NCBI GenBank assembly: GCA_032718475.1 | Contig: JAUCBJ010001678.1 | Location: forward strand, 1-62,251 | Source of the DNA: Nemertoderma westbladi | Taxonomy: Eukaryota; Xenacoelomorpha; Nemertodermatida; Nemertodermatidae | Length of the DNA: 62,251 nt | Reading direction: 5' to 3' | In this document: piece by piece, positions 44,519 to 56,001 of the stretch | How positions within the stretch are numbered: the stretch's first letter is position 1 | How the letters are laid out: the number at the start of each line of letters is the position of its first letter | Position numbers and translations under genes: made by a program | The notes under the pieces: generated by a model | Told to the model about the DNA's origin: nothing | The model's input: only the letters and a program-made list of their open reading frames with translations | The model's database searches: none

Positions 44519-45009
44519 TAACTATGGAAATATTCGTATACGTGTAGCTGGAACGTGGCGGAATTTCACGTATCATAGCGTTGGATTGGACTGGTAGGCT
44601 GCTTGGTTGGTTGGATTGATTGATTTGGCGACAGCCGTCGAGGAGTAGCCGTGCGTGGCAAGCGGTGGTGAGTTGGCAATCGATATATAATATAATAGCG
44701 TAGTGGGGGCTAGCCATGCATCGTGAAGTTAGGTTACGTGAAGATGAATATGCGATGGTTGGTTGATGCAACAACACGAATCAATACTCACGGTTGGTAA
44801 CAGCTATCGAGTAAGGCAGGCATCGTGAGGTTAGGCTACGCGTAGGCGATAGGCAACGATTGGTTGAAGGCATCGACACGAATCAATATTGATGGTGACA
44901 GATGGTCATTAAACATCGCGATTTAGCACGTTTTTAATAGCCCTCCGAGATGCAGCCCGTAGCCCAGGCTAGGGAGGAGTTCGCGGGGGGACACTCTTCT
45001 TCTACTACT
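44519..45009 (-). repeat. Polinton right terminal inverted repeat, 491 bp
   Basis: Inverse of 18676-19166; ends ...CTTCTTCTACTACT, directly followed by CATGTT. Confidence 0.95.
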
Positions 45010-45015
45010 CATGTT
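45010..45015. repeat. Polinton target-site duplication, right (CATGTT)
   Basis: Identical to 18670-18675. Confidence 0.92.
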
Positions 45016-45210
45016 TTCGAGAGTTTATATACCAGATTATCAGCGAATTGAGTTTACACGATTTCGGCTAAGCTCACACCGTTTAAGGATAGAGTTAGGT
45101 AGACGGTATAGAACACTACGCGAAAATCGAGTGTGTTCTTGCGACAAGAAGACAATACAAACCGAGGAACATGTATTGTTCTACTGTCCCTTACCGGCGC
45201 AGTGGCGGTT
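45011..45210 (+). pseudogene. Retrotransposon ORF2 C-terminal zinc motif (Polinton target, right half)
   Basis: Reads IPDYQRIEFTRFRLSSHRL, then a basic stretch and CSCDKKTIQTEEHVLFYCP. The RxRLxxHxLxIExGR ... CxC ... EEHxLxxCP layout is the cysteine/histidine tail found after the RT of many non-LTR retrotransposons. The frame joins the left piece ending at 18675. It is cut at about 45211 by a foldback element. Confidence 0.75.
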
Positions 45211-45679
45211 CGGCTAATGTCGCGTTACGGAAAGTCGCGTTACGGCTAATTTTCAGAGTAGCCGTAACGCGACGTCGCGGTACGGCTGCTCAAAAAGTCG
45301 CGTTACGGCTAATTGTCGCGTTACGGCTAATCTATTGTCTTGGTTTTACATAGGGAATCATTATCAATATTATTGTACAGATTATTATGTACAGATGAGG
45401 TCCGAAAAATATACTGTGATAATGTTTTACAGCATGGGAGTATCCAGGGGGGGGGGGGGGGGGCATATAACTAAAAAAACTTAATTTATTAATTATTGTA
45501 TTATTGAGTACCACAGTACACAGTACCATAGAGGTATCTTGGTCGAAAGTATACCTGTATCAGTATTTTGCCGAAATATTGCACTTTGAATTTATCATTA
45601 TAATAATCAAATCAAAAATATCTAAAACTAAAGCTCTTGAATTAGCCAGTCATTAGCCAGTCCTGTTTATGGCATTTGG

Positions 45680-46065
45680 TTCGGTGGTGGAGTGGGTTGG
45701 AATGGTTCGGCCGCGAAGGGGTGGTTCGGTGGTGGGGTGGGTTGGAATGGTTCGGCCTGAAGGGGTGGTGGGGTGGGTTGGAATGGTTCGGCCGCGAGGG
45801 GTGGTTCGGGGTGGGTTGGGAAGAAATGGTTCGGCCGCGAAGGGGTGGTTCGGTGGTGGGGTGGGTTGAAATGGTTCGGCCGCGAAGGGGTGGTTCGGTG
45901 GTGGGGTGGGTTGGAATAGTTCGGCCGCGAAGGGGTAGTTCGGTGGTGGGGTGGGTTGGAATGGTTCGGCCGCGAAGGGGTAGTTCGGTGGTGGGGTGGG
46001 TTGGAATGGCTCGGCCGCGAAGGGGTGGGTTGGGAAGAAATGTTTCGGTCGCGAAGGGGTGGTTC
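45680..46065. repeat. 45-bp GC-rich tandem repeat
   Basis: The unit contains GGTGGGTTGGAATGGTTCGG plus CCGCGAAGGGGTGGTTCGGT; about nine copies with deletions. Open in several frames on both strands, giving artefactual ORFs. Confidence 0.9.
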
Positions 46066-46265
46066 AATACACCAACATGCCAGTCGGTATCACCACCCCC
46101 TTCCAATGCAGCTGGACTTTCAACTGGGTGATCGGCGGCCGGAAGGACAGCCATTGCCTGCTTGTCAGTCCCCAAACAGAACGCCATATGGTTCAGGTAG
46201 CGAGCCAGGCCCCAGGCGTTGGTTAACAACATCGTTATGAAGTAATGGAATATGTGGAAAACCAT
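46066..46265. other. GC-rich, coding-like segment of unknown origin
   Basis: Unlike its surroundings this segment is GC-balanced and open on both strands. The minus frame includes NAWGLARYLNHMAFCLGTD; the plus frame includes TTPFQCSWTFNWVIGGRKD. I cannot assign it. It could be a captured gene fragment in the foldback core. Confidence 0.3.
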
Positions 46266-46423
46266 TAATTGATTCTTTGGCTGCTATTATTGGCTGTAAT
46301 CCGTACCTGTGATTGAGGCTGTGACTAAGAGTAGCCGTACCGCGACTTTGAAAATCGCGTTACGGCTAATCTCTCAAAAAATTAGCCGTAGCGCGACATT
46401 AGCTGTAACGCGACGACACCTCC

Positions 46424-46549
46424 CTTAACAAATTATGTACGCGCAAAATATCTATATATAAAAGGTGCGAGTAGACTATGTAATTTTATGTTAAATAATA
46501 ACCCAAAGGTAATAGCTAGAATGGTGTCGGAGGTTCTGAAAGTTTTCGA
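46424..46549 (+). pseudogene. Last codons of the interrupted retrotransposon ORF2
   Basis: The end reads NNNPKVIARMVSEVLKVFD-stop, like the final helix (xxIAxFxxExLKxF) of non-LTR ORF2 proteins with the preceding zinc tail. An AATAAA follows at 46722-46727. It is separated from its upstream part by the foldback. Confidence 0.5.
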
Positions 46550-46965
46550 TTGACAAGATTCTTATTTATTATTTATTATTCTTATATTTTTTTTGTTTTA
46601 TTTACAATTATATTTTTTTTTGGACTTGCGAAGTTTAATATTAGATAATGTTTCTTTCATTTATTGTGCATTGCAATTTTGTAACTATACTGTTTCTTCG
46701 CCGCACCACCGCCCGTGAGTCAATAAACCAATTTATATAATGATTTATTTTAATAAATAAGACACAGCGGATTATTATTGGTGGATTTTATTTATGAAAA
46801 TAAGAATTGAAATTTATTTTTTTATTGAAGAAACAAATTTTTATCTGTTTTTTTGAAAATGAGAAATGAAATTATTCATTTACAGTTTTTTTTCTATATG
46901 AAATGAAATTTACTGCACATAGTGTCAATTGAAATTTGCCGTTAATGTTAATCAGTTTGGGTGCT

Positions 46966-47273
46966 ATCTTCGCCCACGACCAATCTTCGCCCGCGAGCAA
47001 CCTTCGCCCAATAAGGTTTGTGTTAGTAACCATTTTAGTTACCAATTGAGGGAAAGGTGCAGGTTACATAGTCGGCTTTTTCAAACCAAAACTATAAACA
47101 AATTTTTGTGCCAATTGAGGGAAAGGAGCAGGTTACAGAGACGGCTCTTCTATCCAAAACAATAATTGTTTAGTGGGCGAAGACTGCTTGCGGTCGAGGG
47201 TTTCCGCCGGGCGTTAAGTTGCTCATTTTGAGGGCGAAGATTGCTCCGGGCGAAGATTGGGCGCGGCCGACGT
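46966..47273. mobile_element. Small hairpin element with CTTCGCCC arms
   Basis: The left arm (46966-47013) has three CTTCGCCC words (AATCTTCGCCCGCGAGCAA). The right arm (47228-47273) has their inverse (AGGGCGAAGATTGCTCCGGG), with one more at 47174-47183. The inside holds two direct copies of CCAATTGAGGGAAAGG(T/A)GCA. Same architecture as the larger foldbacks. Confidence 0.65.
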
Positions 47274-47415
47274 TTGCTGCCTACCATCGCTCAGTCGAAC
47301 ATAAGTAACTAAATTGTTAACATGGGGCGAAATTATTATTTATGATTTTCTAATTAAAAAATAGTCAAAGGAATTTCCCATCTCATTAGTTTTCTCTAAA
47401 GGCCACCCTGGTTTC

Positions 47416-47600
47416 TTAACATTTTTGGCTGCAGGAATTGGCTTCTAAATGTTTGTTTAAATAAGTCTTTAAGTTGAAAGCTTTGTTGCACATCGTGCAG
47501 GTGTATCGTTTAGTGGTGGCGTGTGTGTGAATATGGGCACGGAGGTTGGATCTGTCTGCAAACGTCTTGCCACAGTTAGCGCAACCGTAAGGTCTTTCTC
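47416..47600 (-). CDS. scrt: scratch exon 5
   Basis: Acceptor TTGCCTTGCAG|GAGAAAG, phase 1. Encodes fingers 4 and 5 and ends SCSQKC-TAA at 47416. Confidence 0.93.
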
Positions 47601-50600
47601 CTGCAAGGCAACATACATTTATTTATTTACGTTATAAATTGGTTAATAATGTTTATAACGGTACCGCGATACGTAGGCCTACTGGGGGTTGTACTGTAGT
47701 TTTATTTGGCCAGTTGGCCTATCTGTATCTAATTCAGTGCGCCTCGAGCTGGTATAGTATGAGTTGCCCACAAACATGATGACATAAATCTACGTCCTCG
47801 AATTTAGGAGCTCCTGTACTTCAAACTTTCTCAAAATAAACTTTACTGACTAACCCGTGTGGGAGCGTTGGTGTCCTTGTAACAGCCACGGCCGTGAGAA
47901 CATTTTGTTGCAGACGTCGCATTGATGGCCCAATTTATGTGTTAGAAGATGCATTGACAATGCTGGCATTGATACATAAGTCTGTCGGAGATAAAAAAAA
48001 GTTTGTTTAAATCTGGGGTTCCTTACTCCTCCACCGAGTATTGTAAGGCATTACGGCGTATACGTAACATATAAACATTACTTGGGATCTTTCTTTTTAA
48101 TGTTCGATTAAGTTTGTGTACAAATTTACTTGAAACTAATTTATGAATTAGATACTTCACACATCCCGTGGAAATCAAATTTTACACCGAAAAAACTTTT
48201 TACATTGTTTATTATTATTTATTTATAAATTACTACAAAGTATCTATTCATTTTTTAATGACGCAGAAAAATTTGAATAATACGGATATTTTTGTATATA
48301 GATAGATTTATTTATACATTATGTAAAAACAATAACAAATACTGTACATCAAACAATACAACAGGTATTGTCCAACAGGATTTCCCCTAAAGCTTTGCAG
48401 CTTATATATCAACAGATAGCGAAAATAATTTTTGTATTTTATAATAACATTTAATTCGCTCACGGGAATTCACGTCACGGGAATTGTTTGTTTTTCCTTT
48501 ACCTTGTTACAGACTTGGCATTATCACGGGAATTGTTTGTTTTTCCTTTACCTTGTTACAGACTTGGCATTATCACGGGAATTGTTTGTTTTTCCTTTAC
48601 CTTGTTACAGACTTGGCATTATCACGGGAATTGTTTGTTTTTCCTTTACCATGTTACAGACTTGGCATTATCACGGGAATTGTTTGTTTTTCCTTTACCT
48701 TGTTACAGACTTGGCATTATCACGGGAATTGTTTGTTTTTCCTTTACCTTGTTACAGACTTGGCATTATCACTGGAATTGTTTGTTTTCCCTTTACCTTG
48801 TTACAGACTTGGCATTATCACGGGAATTGTTTGTTTTTCCTTTACCTTGTTACAGACTTGGCATTATCACGGGAATTGTTTGTTTTTCCTTTACCTTGTT
48901 ACAGACTTGGCATTATCACGGGAATTGTTTGTTTTTCCTTTACCTTGTTACAGACCTGGCAATATCACGTGAATTAGTTTGTTTTTCCTTTACCTTGTTA
49001 CAGACTTGGCATTATCACGGGAATTGTTTGTTTTTCCCTTAACTTGTTACAGACTTGGCATTATCACGGGAATTGTTTGTTTTTCCTTTACATTGTTACA
49101 GACTTGGCATTATCACGGGAATTGTTTGTTTTTCCTTTACCTTGTTACAGACTTGGCATTATCACGGGAATTGTTTGTTTTTCCTTTACCTTGTTACAGA
49201 CTTGGCATTATCACGGGAATTGTTTGTTTTTCCTTTACCTTGTTACAGACTTGGCATTATCACGTGAATTAGTTTGTTTTTCCTTTACCTTGTTACAGAC
49301 TTGGCATTATCACGGGAATTGTTTGTTTTTCCTTTACCTTATTACAGACTTGGCATTATCACGGGAATTGTTTGTTTTTCCTTTACCTTGTTACAGACTT
49401 GGCATTATCACGGGAATTGTTTGATTTTCCTTTACCTTGTTACAGACTTGGCATTATCACGGGAATTGTTTGTTTTTCCTTTACCTTGTTACAGACTTGG
49501 CATTATAACGGGAATTGTTTGTTTTTCCTTTACCTTGTTACAGACTCGGCATTATCACGGGAATTGTTTGTTTTTCCTTTGCCTTGTTACAGACTTGGCA
49601 TTATCACGTGAATTGTTTGTTTTTCCTTTACCTTGTTACAGACTTGGCATTATCACGGGAATTGTTTGTTTTTCCTTTGCCTTGTTACAGACTTGGCATT
49701 ATCACGGGAATTGTTTGTTTTTCCTTTACCTTGTTACAGACTTGGCACTATCACGGGAATTGTTTGTTTTTCCTTTACCTTGTTATACAGACTTGGCATT
49801 ATCACGTGAATTGTTTGTTTTTCCTTTACCTTGTTACAGACTTGGCATTATCACGTGAATTGTTTGTTTTTCCTTTACCTTGTTACAGACTTGGCATTAT
49901 CACGGGAATTGTTTGTTTTTCCTTTACCTTGTTACAGACTTGGCACTATCACGGGAATTGTTTGTTTTTCCTTTACCTTGTTATACAGACTTGGCATTAT
50001 CACGGGAATTGTTTGTTTTTCCTTTACCTTGTTACAGACTTGGCACTATCACGGGAATTGTTTGTTTTTCCTTTACCTTGTTATACAGACTTGTCATTAT
50101 CACGGGAATTGTTTGTTTTTCCTTTACCTTGTTACAGACTTGGCATTATCACGGGAATTGTTTGTTTTTCCTTTACCTTGTTACAGATTTGGCATTATCA
50201 CGGGAATTGTTTGTTTTTCCTTTACCTTGTTAGAGACTTGGCATTATCACGTGAATTAGTTTGTTTTTCCTTTTTACCTTGTTACAGACTTGGCATTTCT
50301 TTGCGAGATCGCTGTCGTGACTTCTGTGAGTTTGTCTGTGGCGAGACAGATTAGAAGAGGTAGCGTAATCCTTTCCGCAGCTATTACATCTGAACCTGTT
50401 TAATTTATCGAATAACTAACTCTTACAATCTCTTACTATCATAATTGATTCAATTAATTACACCAACTCTCCATTACTATTGCATTGAGCCAATACATTA
50501 GACTTACTGTGTACAATAAAAAGTACAGCAATTGTCCATTAATACAAAAATCGTTTTACATATCTTTGGATATGTAATTTACATTATCTACATTTATATT

Positions 50601-52311
50601 ATATATACTATATTATTATATATATTATATATATACAATTTACATTAGTCTTGTATATTATTTATCACGCTCTATGTTTGCTCGTGAAACAAAAAACTTG
50701 AAAAGTTCCAAGGACATACTGTAGGGACTAAGGTAACACCCATGTAGGCCTATCTCTTACCTCGATTGTCCTTTATATTTAATCTCTTTATTGCCTTTAT
50801 TAGAACGGCCATCACTTCTCACTAAACTCTCGAACGTATGCAGGGAGATCTTGTTTGTTTTACAAGAACTCAATCGAACACCATACTGGTTATTGTTTCT
50901 ATCGTTACCATTGTCAACAATGTCTACGATTTTATTGCCAGCTTCTACAACTTCTTTGTCTGCGCAGTCGGGATCCGTAATATATTTACTATTTAATTCC
51001 TCTTGATTTTCCTTGAGACTGTCAACATCTTTGACTGAAAGTTCGGATTCAATTAAATTCTTTACTGGGGGTGTTGTCGCTAACATGATTGGTAATGCGG
51101 GGTAAGCGTGTAGGCCTGATAATAAGGGTTGCGTGAAGTTACTTGGGAAATACATTGTATTGTGGACATAGCCGTAGGCAACTGGGAAATAATATTGTAG
51201 AGGTAGAAAAAGTTGTGACGTTTGCAGTGCGGGAAATCCGTTCAAGGTAAGTTGGGTTGGGATATTCTGAGCTCGTTCGGTTTCACGGGTTGGTTTGTTG
51301 TTTTGGTTTTGGTATAGTTGGGTTGGGATATTCTGAGCTCGTTCGGTTTCGCGGGTTGGTTTGTTGTTTTGGTTTTGGTATAGTTGGGGTTCTGTCTTTG
51401 GGATAGACAAATCTAGAGGGGCTTTTATTGATGAATCCTCTGTAAAATATAGATGAGTTTTGAGGAAAAATAAAACTAATACTGAATTATTACCCTTATA
51501 GTCCAAGCTGCAACTTGGTCTAGTGGTGCATTCATGGGCTTCCGATTAGGAAGCCCTGGTTCGATCCCTAGATGGGGCAGCACAGTTTGGGCGCAGCGCT
51601 TTAAATGCTGCAACCTATCCCAACCCTGGCATTCATCCTTCAGTGGTCGATACATTGGAAGCAAGCCAACTCGGGAAACAGAGTGGAAGGGTTTTTCGTG
51701 GTGAACATGCATTCATTGGCACAATGAGCCAAAAGAAAATAATATCCTATTCATCATACCCTTATTATTATTTCAACCTGACTTATTGATCTAAATGCAG
51801 AAGTAATTTTCGCATGATGAACTCCATGTAAACAACGTGCGCGTACCCGGACCCCCTATGTTTCAAAGTTCATATTCTCTTCAAGGCGGTGTCCCAGTGT
51901 CTAAGACCAACATGTCTTAGACCTTGTGTGCTTTTGCTACCAGGTCTGGTGAATAATTTATTGATGCATAAGAAATAATTCAGTCAAAAGGCTACTGGTA
52001 TGTAATTTTGCAAGAAAAATTAAATACCGTATAACATTTACGAAATTGTAATTACTGTATTAATTGAATGTAGGCCTAATTTTAAATATAGTAATTATTA
52101 ATGATATTAACAATATTTCGCTTTCTTGGAATTTGTTGACGAAAAATATTAACTAACCTGGTTCACATTCTACTGTTTCATTTTTTTCTGTTTCAGTTTG
52201 AATAGATTCACATCTGCCGTTCTCGTTGCCGACAAGTGACCCTGTTTCCATGGCAAGGTAGTCACCATCGCTCCGTTTTCTATTTAATTTTACTAAAAAT
52301 GATCGAGGCAT
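47416..52311 (-). CDS. scrt: Scratch-family zinc-finger transcriptional repressor (5 exons)
   Basis: Nuclear Snail-superfamily repressor, in other animals neuronal. Exons 52158-52311, 50761-51439, 50278-50395, 47855-47981 and 47416-47600 join in frame to 420 aa. The N-terminus, [18 protein letters not shown], is the SNAG co-repressor-binding motif. Residues 52-277 are low-complexity, with PLDLSIP near the start of exon 2. From about residue 279 come five fingers: [21 protein letters not shown], the KCQVCNK...[12 protein letters not shown] finger, one with [19 protein letters not shown], one with [14 protein letters not shown], and a final C2HC-like [26 protein letters not shown] and the SMPAL-MHLLTH segment distinguish Scratch from Snail. 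Intron 3 carries an exon-derived tandem array. Confidence 0.95.
47855..47981 (-). CDS. scrt: scratch exon 4
   Basis: Acceptor CTCCGACAG|ACTTATG, phase 0. Encodes the second half of finger 2 and finger 3 (SRPWLLQGH). Donor ACACGG|GTTAGT. Confidence 0.93.
48461..50277. repeat. 49-bp tandem array copied from the scratch exon 3 donor
   Basis: About 37 units of 49 bp fill some 80% of intron 3 and run right up to exon 3. On the coding (minus) strand each unit contains AATGCCAAGTCTGTAACAAG followed by GTAAAGGAAAAACAAAC, that is, the last 20 bases of exon 3 plus its 5' splice site. The exon-adjacent intron (GTAAAAAGGAAAAACAAAC) is the evident founder. Units are highly homogeneous. Confidence 0.95.
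50278..50395 (-). CDS. scrt: scratch exon 3
   Basis: Acceptor AAATTAAACAG|GTTCAG, phase 2. Encodes finger 1 and the first half of finger 2 (KKCQVCNK). Donor AACAAG|GTAAAA. Confidence 0.93.
50761..51439 (-). CDS. scrt: scratch exon 2
   Basis: Acceptor ATATTTTACAG|AGGATTC, phase 1; donor TCGAG|GTAAGA, phase 2. Encodes the non-finger middle of the protein. It contains a 66-bp (22-codon) tandem duplication at 51251-51382. Confidence 0.88.
51251..51382 (-). repeat. 66-bp in-frame coding duplication in scratch
   Basis: Two copies differing at one base encode [20 protein letters not shown] plus PT. In frame, so the protein gains 22 residues. Confidence 0.92.
51506..51740 (+). mobile_element. tRNA-derived SINE in scratch intron 1
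   Basis: Contains an RNA polymerase III A box (TGGTCTAGTGGT, about 51517) and B box (GGTTCGATCCC, about 51560) at tRNA-like spacing. A GC-richer tRNA-unrelated body and an A-rich end (AAAAGAAAATAA) follow. It does not fold as an intact tRNA by eye. Insertion in the intron next to exon 2. Confidence 0.65.
52158..52311 (-). CDS. scrt: scratch exon 1 (SNAG domain)
   Basis: ATG at 52311 gives [13 protein letters not shown]. Donor GAACCAG|GTTAGT, phase 1. SNAG must be N-terminal, which fixes this start. Confidence 0.92.
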
Positions 52312-54185
52312 AAATAGTTAATGTTCCTTTATAAACCGAATAAAAAAACAACCTGTTGACAGTATAAATAAATTACTGAAGATTTTTTAAAATGAATTAT
52401 TCGAAAGCCTTCTGAAGTAAATGCGATACCATATGAAAACCGAGTTTTATCTTCGGAGGACTAACCGAACTCCAATCGAAACTTACTTAGTCCCCCGTAG
52501 TACATCGGAAACCTTTTTACTAAATTAATCCCGGAACGTGGATAACTTCCCGTATTTATACAGAGCTTGTTGCTCGTGCCATACCGCAGTTCCGCACTGC
52601 GGTAAGGTGTGCGCAGCCCGTAAATCGGTATTTAATCCTTTTGTAAGCGCGTACGCACACAGAGCGCCGCTAACGACACCTGCTAGATTAATAACGGACG
52701 ACAAGGCTCGTTGCTAACATTGGCTGTCGTAGAACGATCAATTTTTGATTTGTTGAATGGTCCCGGTTTAAGACAGGCAAATCGCGACTGAGAACAATGC
52801 AAGCGCCCCTTAACTTGATTGGAGTTTTATTCGAATTCGTAGGGGTTGCTTTTTTATTAACTTGTTGACTTGGTGGTAATGTACCCCGTCGTTTTATTTG
52901 ATGGGGTGGGGAAATTGTTGCGGATTCTGTTGAATAATAATAGTTAGATACGGGAGGTGAGGGAGGGGGGGGGGGGGGGGGGGGGTGTTCTCAAAGGAAA
53001 TAGGCGGACGTGAGGAAAAGGACGCATAATATATACTGTAAGTTGCTTAGGTTATTTTAGGAATAAGATTGATTTACTATCGTAAATTATTATATTTCAC
53101 ACTTTAAGCGAAAATGGGAAGGAATAAAACTAGAAATTAGGTCTACTTTAGGCATTAATCACTAACCTAAAAAATTGCCGCTATTTATTTTCAAATAGAA
53201 TCTACTTTTATACTAGCTGGCGGTGCTGGCGCACCGCGAAAGAATCTCTCGCACTCTAGCTCGCGCACTCTAACTTCAGACGACTGTTCAACTGTCTACG
53301 TCTTCGTTCAAGTTACACTCAAAATAATATTATTACAAGTTCTTCTAAATAGGACTTATTCCTGTAAATGTATTCACTATCTACAGTATCTATGTATGTA
53401 TGCATATCGGGTGAACTCCTCAGAAGCTATAGTTCGTATGTCAATGAAAATTATATCAATCAACGCAGCTCAACCCCAGGACGTGGGAAAATAAGTTTCG
53501 AAACAAATTATTAAAGTGTCTTTTTTTATTTCGAAAAATAACCCCATTAATATGAAAATTGCAATAGACTCAATGATGAAACACCAGCTGATGGTGCTCA
53601 TGAGGGCCTAGTAAGCTACTACTATTGATTGAATGGATAGGCCCAAACTGCAGAGAAGTATATTACTTGCCAAGTTTATTTTATTGCTCTCTCACTCTAT
53701 CACAGACAAGTAATCAAATATCAACTCACTCTATCCATTTAAGTAATCAAATACTGTTGAATAGCCGCCAGCTGAATAGCTCTTCCCAGTGTGCCAAATA
53801 ATAGTATAATTATTATTGTAGTATAGTAGGCCTATACCTGTTATTGTAGCTCTAGCCAATCAGGAAGCTAAATTCTACAACACGTTTTTTCTTCATCATG
53901 TCCAAAAATCTGCGGAAAAATGGAGACAGGAAAGAAGCTAAGAGATTCTTAATAAGATGCTAGTGGTAAAAGAACATTCTAGTTTATTTCTAAATCTACC
54001 TTGTAATCTTTAAAAAAAAAGATACCCACTAGCCAGTCCTAAAAATATACATAAATATCCTGGAGTGTGATAATTCGTTGGTGGGTCAATTAATTTTAAC
54101 ATTGAAACATTTACAGAAAGTAGTGTTTGCAATGATTGCCTACAGGACTATCAGTCACACCGCATCTTTTTTTAAACCTTTATAA
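52312..54185. other. scratch upstream region
   Basis: No gene. GC-balanced 52540-52830 could include the promoter. A long G run lies at about 52966-52986. The rest is AT-rich. Confidence 0.4.
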
Positions 54186-54370
54186 TGAAACCAATGCCTC
54201 AGAGCCAGAACAAGCAGTCAAGTTTATGAAGAACTGACTGGACTTATAAAGGACATTCCGAAACACAATGTTACAGTCATTGCTGGTGACCTGAATGCGC
54301 AAATTGGCCCAGAAGACATCAAGGGTTACACCTACTGTATAACACCAGTTCTAACAAAAATGGGTACTTA

Positions 54371-55078
54371 CAGTACAGGCCACCAGAAAACGCAGATTTG
54401 TACAATTGTGAACACATTTTATCAAATGTGTACCAGTGTAATGTAATGTTGTTGAACGGGACAATTGAACATAATTGAACATAATTGAATTGGCAACAAC
54501 CAAAATTTTTTCGCCAAAGGATACAATTGAATACTTTTGAAACGCTTAGTAATCTGGAAACTCTCTGTAGTTTGCCGCGAACTGTCACTCACTGCAGCTG
54601 GAAATGAGATAAGGATTTTGTTTACCTTTATAGTGTGCGGTTAATAGTGTCTATTAGGCAGGCCTATAGTTACTGATGTTAAGGCATCTTCTGGTGTTTA
54701 TCTGTGCCCTCTCGGTACCAGACTAATGGCGCGACATCTCCCTGCACTAAATTAATTATTCAATGGTCTAGGCTCCTCCATCCATATACCCATCCACTCC
54801 CATACACTCAATGAACTTCCATGTGGTCTTGTATGTAGTTCTCTCTCTACCAATACAGCCCATGTCCGCAATGTTACGCCCTGGGGGCTCTCTCATCTAC
54901 CTGATATCAGACATACAGGCGCACCGCACACAAAGCCTTTGTCGGTCCCAGCAAGTTATCCTCCTGCTGTGTGATCTAGAAGATATCTCGCCATAACCTG
55001 CCAATCAGATGACTTGAACAAATGTGTTCACATGTGATCACAATGGATGAAATCTGCTTTTTCTGGTGGCCTGTACTG
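54371..55078. mobile_element. 708-bp TA-flanked MITE (TIR CAGTACAGGCCACCAGAAAA)
   Basis: Inverted ends CAGTACAGGCCACCAGAAAA extend about 60 bp with GTGAACACATTT. Flanked by TA at 54369-54370 and 55079-55080, and the retrotransposon reading frame continues across the empty site. No transposase. The inner sequence is unrelated to the 32101-34312 element. Confidence 0.88.
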
Positions 55079-56001
55079 TACTTTTGGACCTAATGGAAGA
55101 ATGTGAATTGATACCAACAAACAACACATTCGAAAAGAGTAAGGGGAAGCTATGGACCTTTCAATACCCTAATGGAACCAAAGCACAACTGGATTACATC
55201 CTTATAAACAAAAAGTGGAGAAACAGCATTATCAACTGCGAGGCATACAGCTCGTTCAACCTAATTGGTTCGGACCACAGAATTGTGACTGCAGAGATCA
55301 GACTCAGTTTGAGAGCCAGCAAACCCAGGACAAGCAAGCAAATCAAATATGACTGGGAAAAACTCAGAAGTGACAATGCTGTAAAGGATGCTTATACAGT
55401 AGAAGTTCAAAACCGCTTTGAAGCACCTCAGTCAATGGATGAAGACCAATCCACCAATTCAATATACCAGAATATAATAACAGCCCACAAGGAATCAGCT
55501 AAGAGGCATATCCCCCAGAAACCCAAACGAAAACAATATGTGCCATGGCAAAACTCTGAGGTTACTTGTAAGAGAGAAGATCTTAAGATAGCCTACAAAG
55601 TTAAAACCGAACAACCAACAACCGAAAACATTAACAAGGTTGAGAAAGCTAAGGACGATCTTAAATTGGCCTACAACATCAGCCAGGAAAAGTACATACA
55701 GGATAAAACTGAAGCAATTACAACTGCTCACATACAGCAACAATCAAGACTTACCTGGCAAACTGTAAATGAGGTATCTGGTCGGAAAAGTTGTGCAAAG
55801 GGGCGCCTCAAAGCCGATAGTCCTGAAGAACGTGTTGGGAAGTGGAAAAATCACTTCAGCAACTTGCTTGGGCAGCCACCAAACATCGAGGTCAGCCCTA
55901 CAAGGAAAATATATGACAAGACACTACCTATAGAAACAGGGGACTTCACACCTGCCGAACATGCATTAAAAGCATGTCCAATAATAAAGCGAGTGGATTA
56001 G
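55079..56001 (+). pseudogene. Copy C: end of endonuclease and linker frame
   Basis: Open frame carrying LDLMEECELIPTNN, QLDYILINKKW and GSDHRIV (endonuclease motifs), then a charged linker (KESAKRHIPQKPKRKQYVPW). The frame is lost near 55975, where the RT continues in another frame. Confidence 0.8.

Larger units (their letters stand above)
45211..46423. mobile_element. Foldback element with TCGCGTTACGGCTAAT arms
   Basis: Copies of TCGCGTTACGGCTAAT and its inverse occupy 45217-45335 and 46325-46415. Each end itself contains both orientations. The core holds a G run (45449-45462), a 45-bp tandem repeat and an unidentified GC-rich segment. It interrupts the retrotransposon tail, whose frame resumes after it. 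Arm style matches the other foldbacks in this window. Confidence 0.75.

Noticed and set aside
45642-46265. 207-codon Pro/His/Arg-rich frame on the minus strand
   Set aside because: Mostly the 45-bp tandem repeat. Only the last third could be real sequence, and it is reported separately with low confidence.
48432-50354. Several overlapping 100-280-codon plus-strand frames in the scratch intron array
   Set aside because: They are shadows of the 49-bp repeat, open in many frames, and antisense to the scratch gene.
51503-51580. A functional tRNA gene in scratch intron 1
   Set aside because: A and B boxes are present, but I cannot pair a normal acceptor stem and anticodon arm; a SINE head explains it better.
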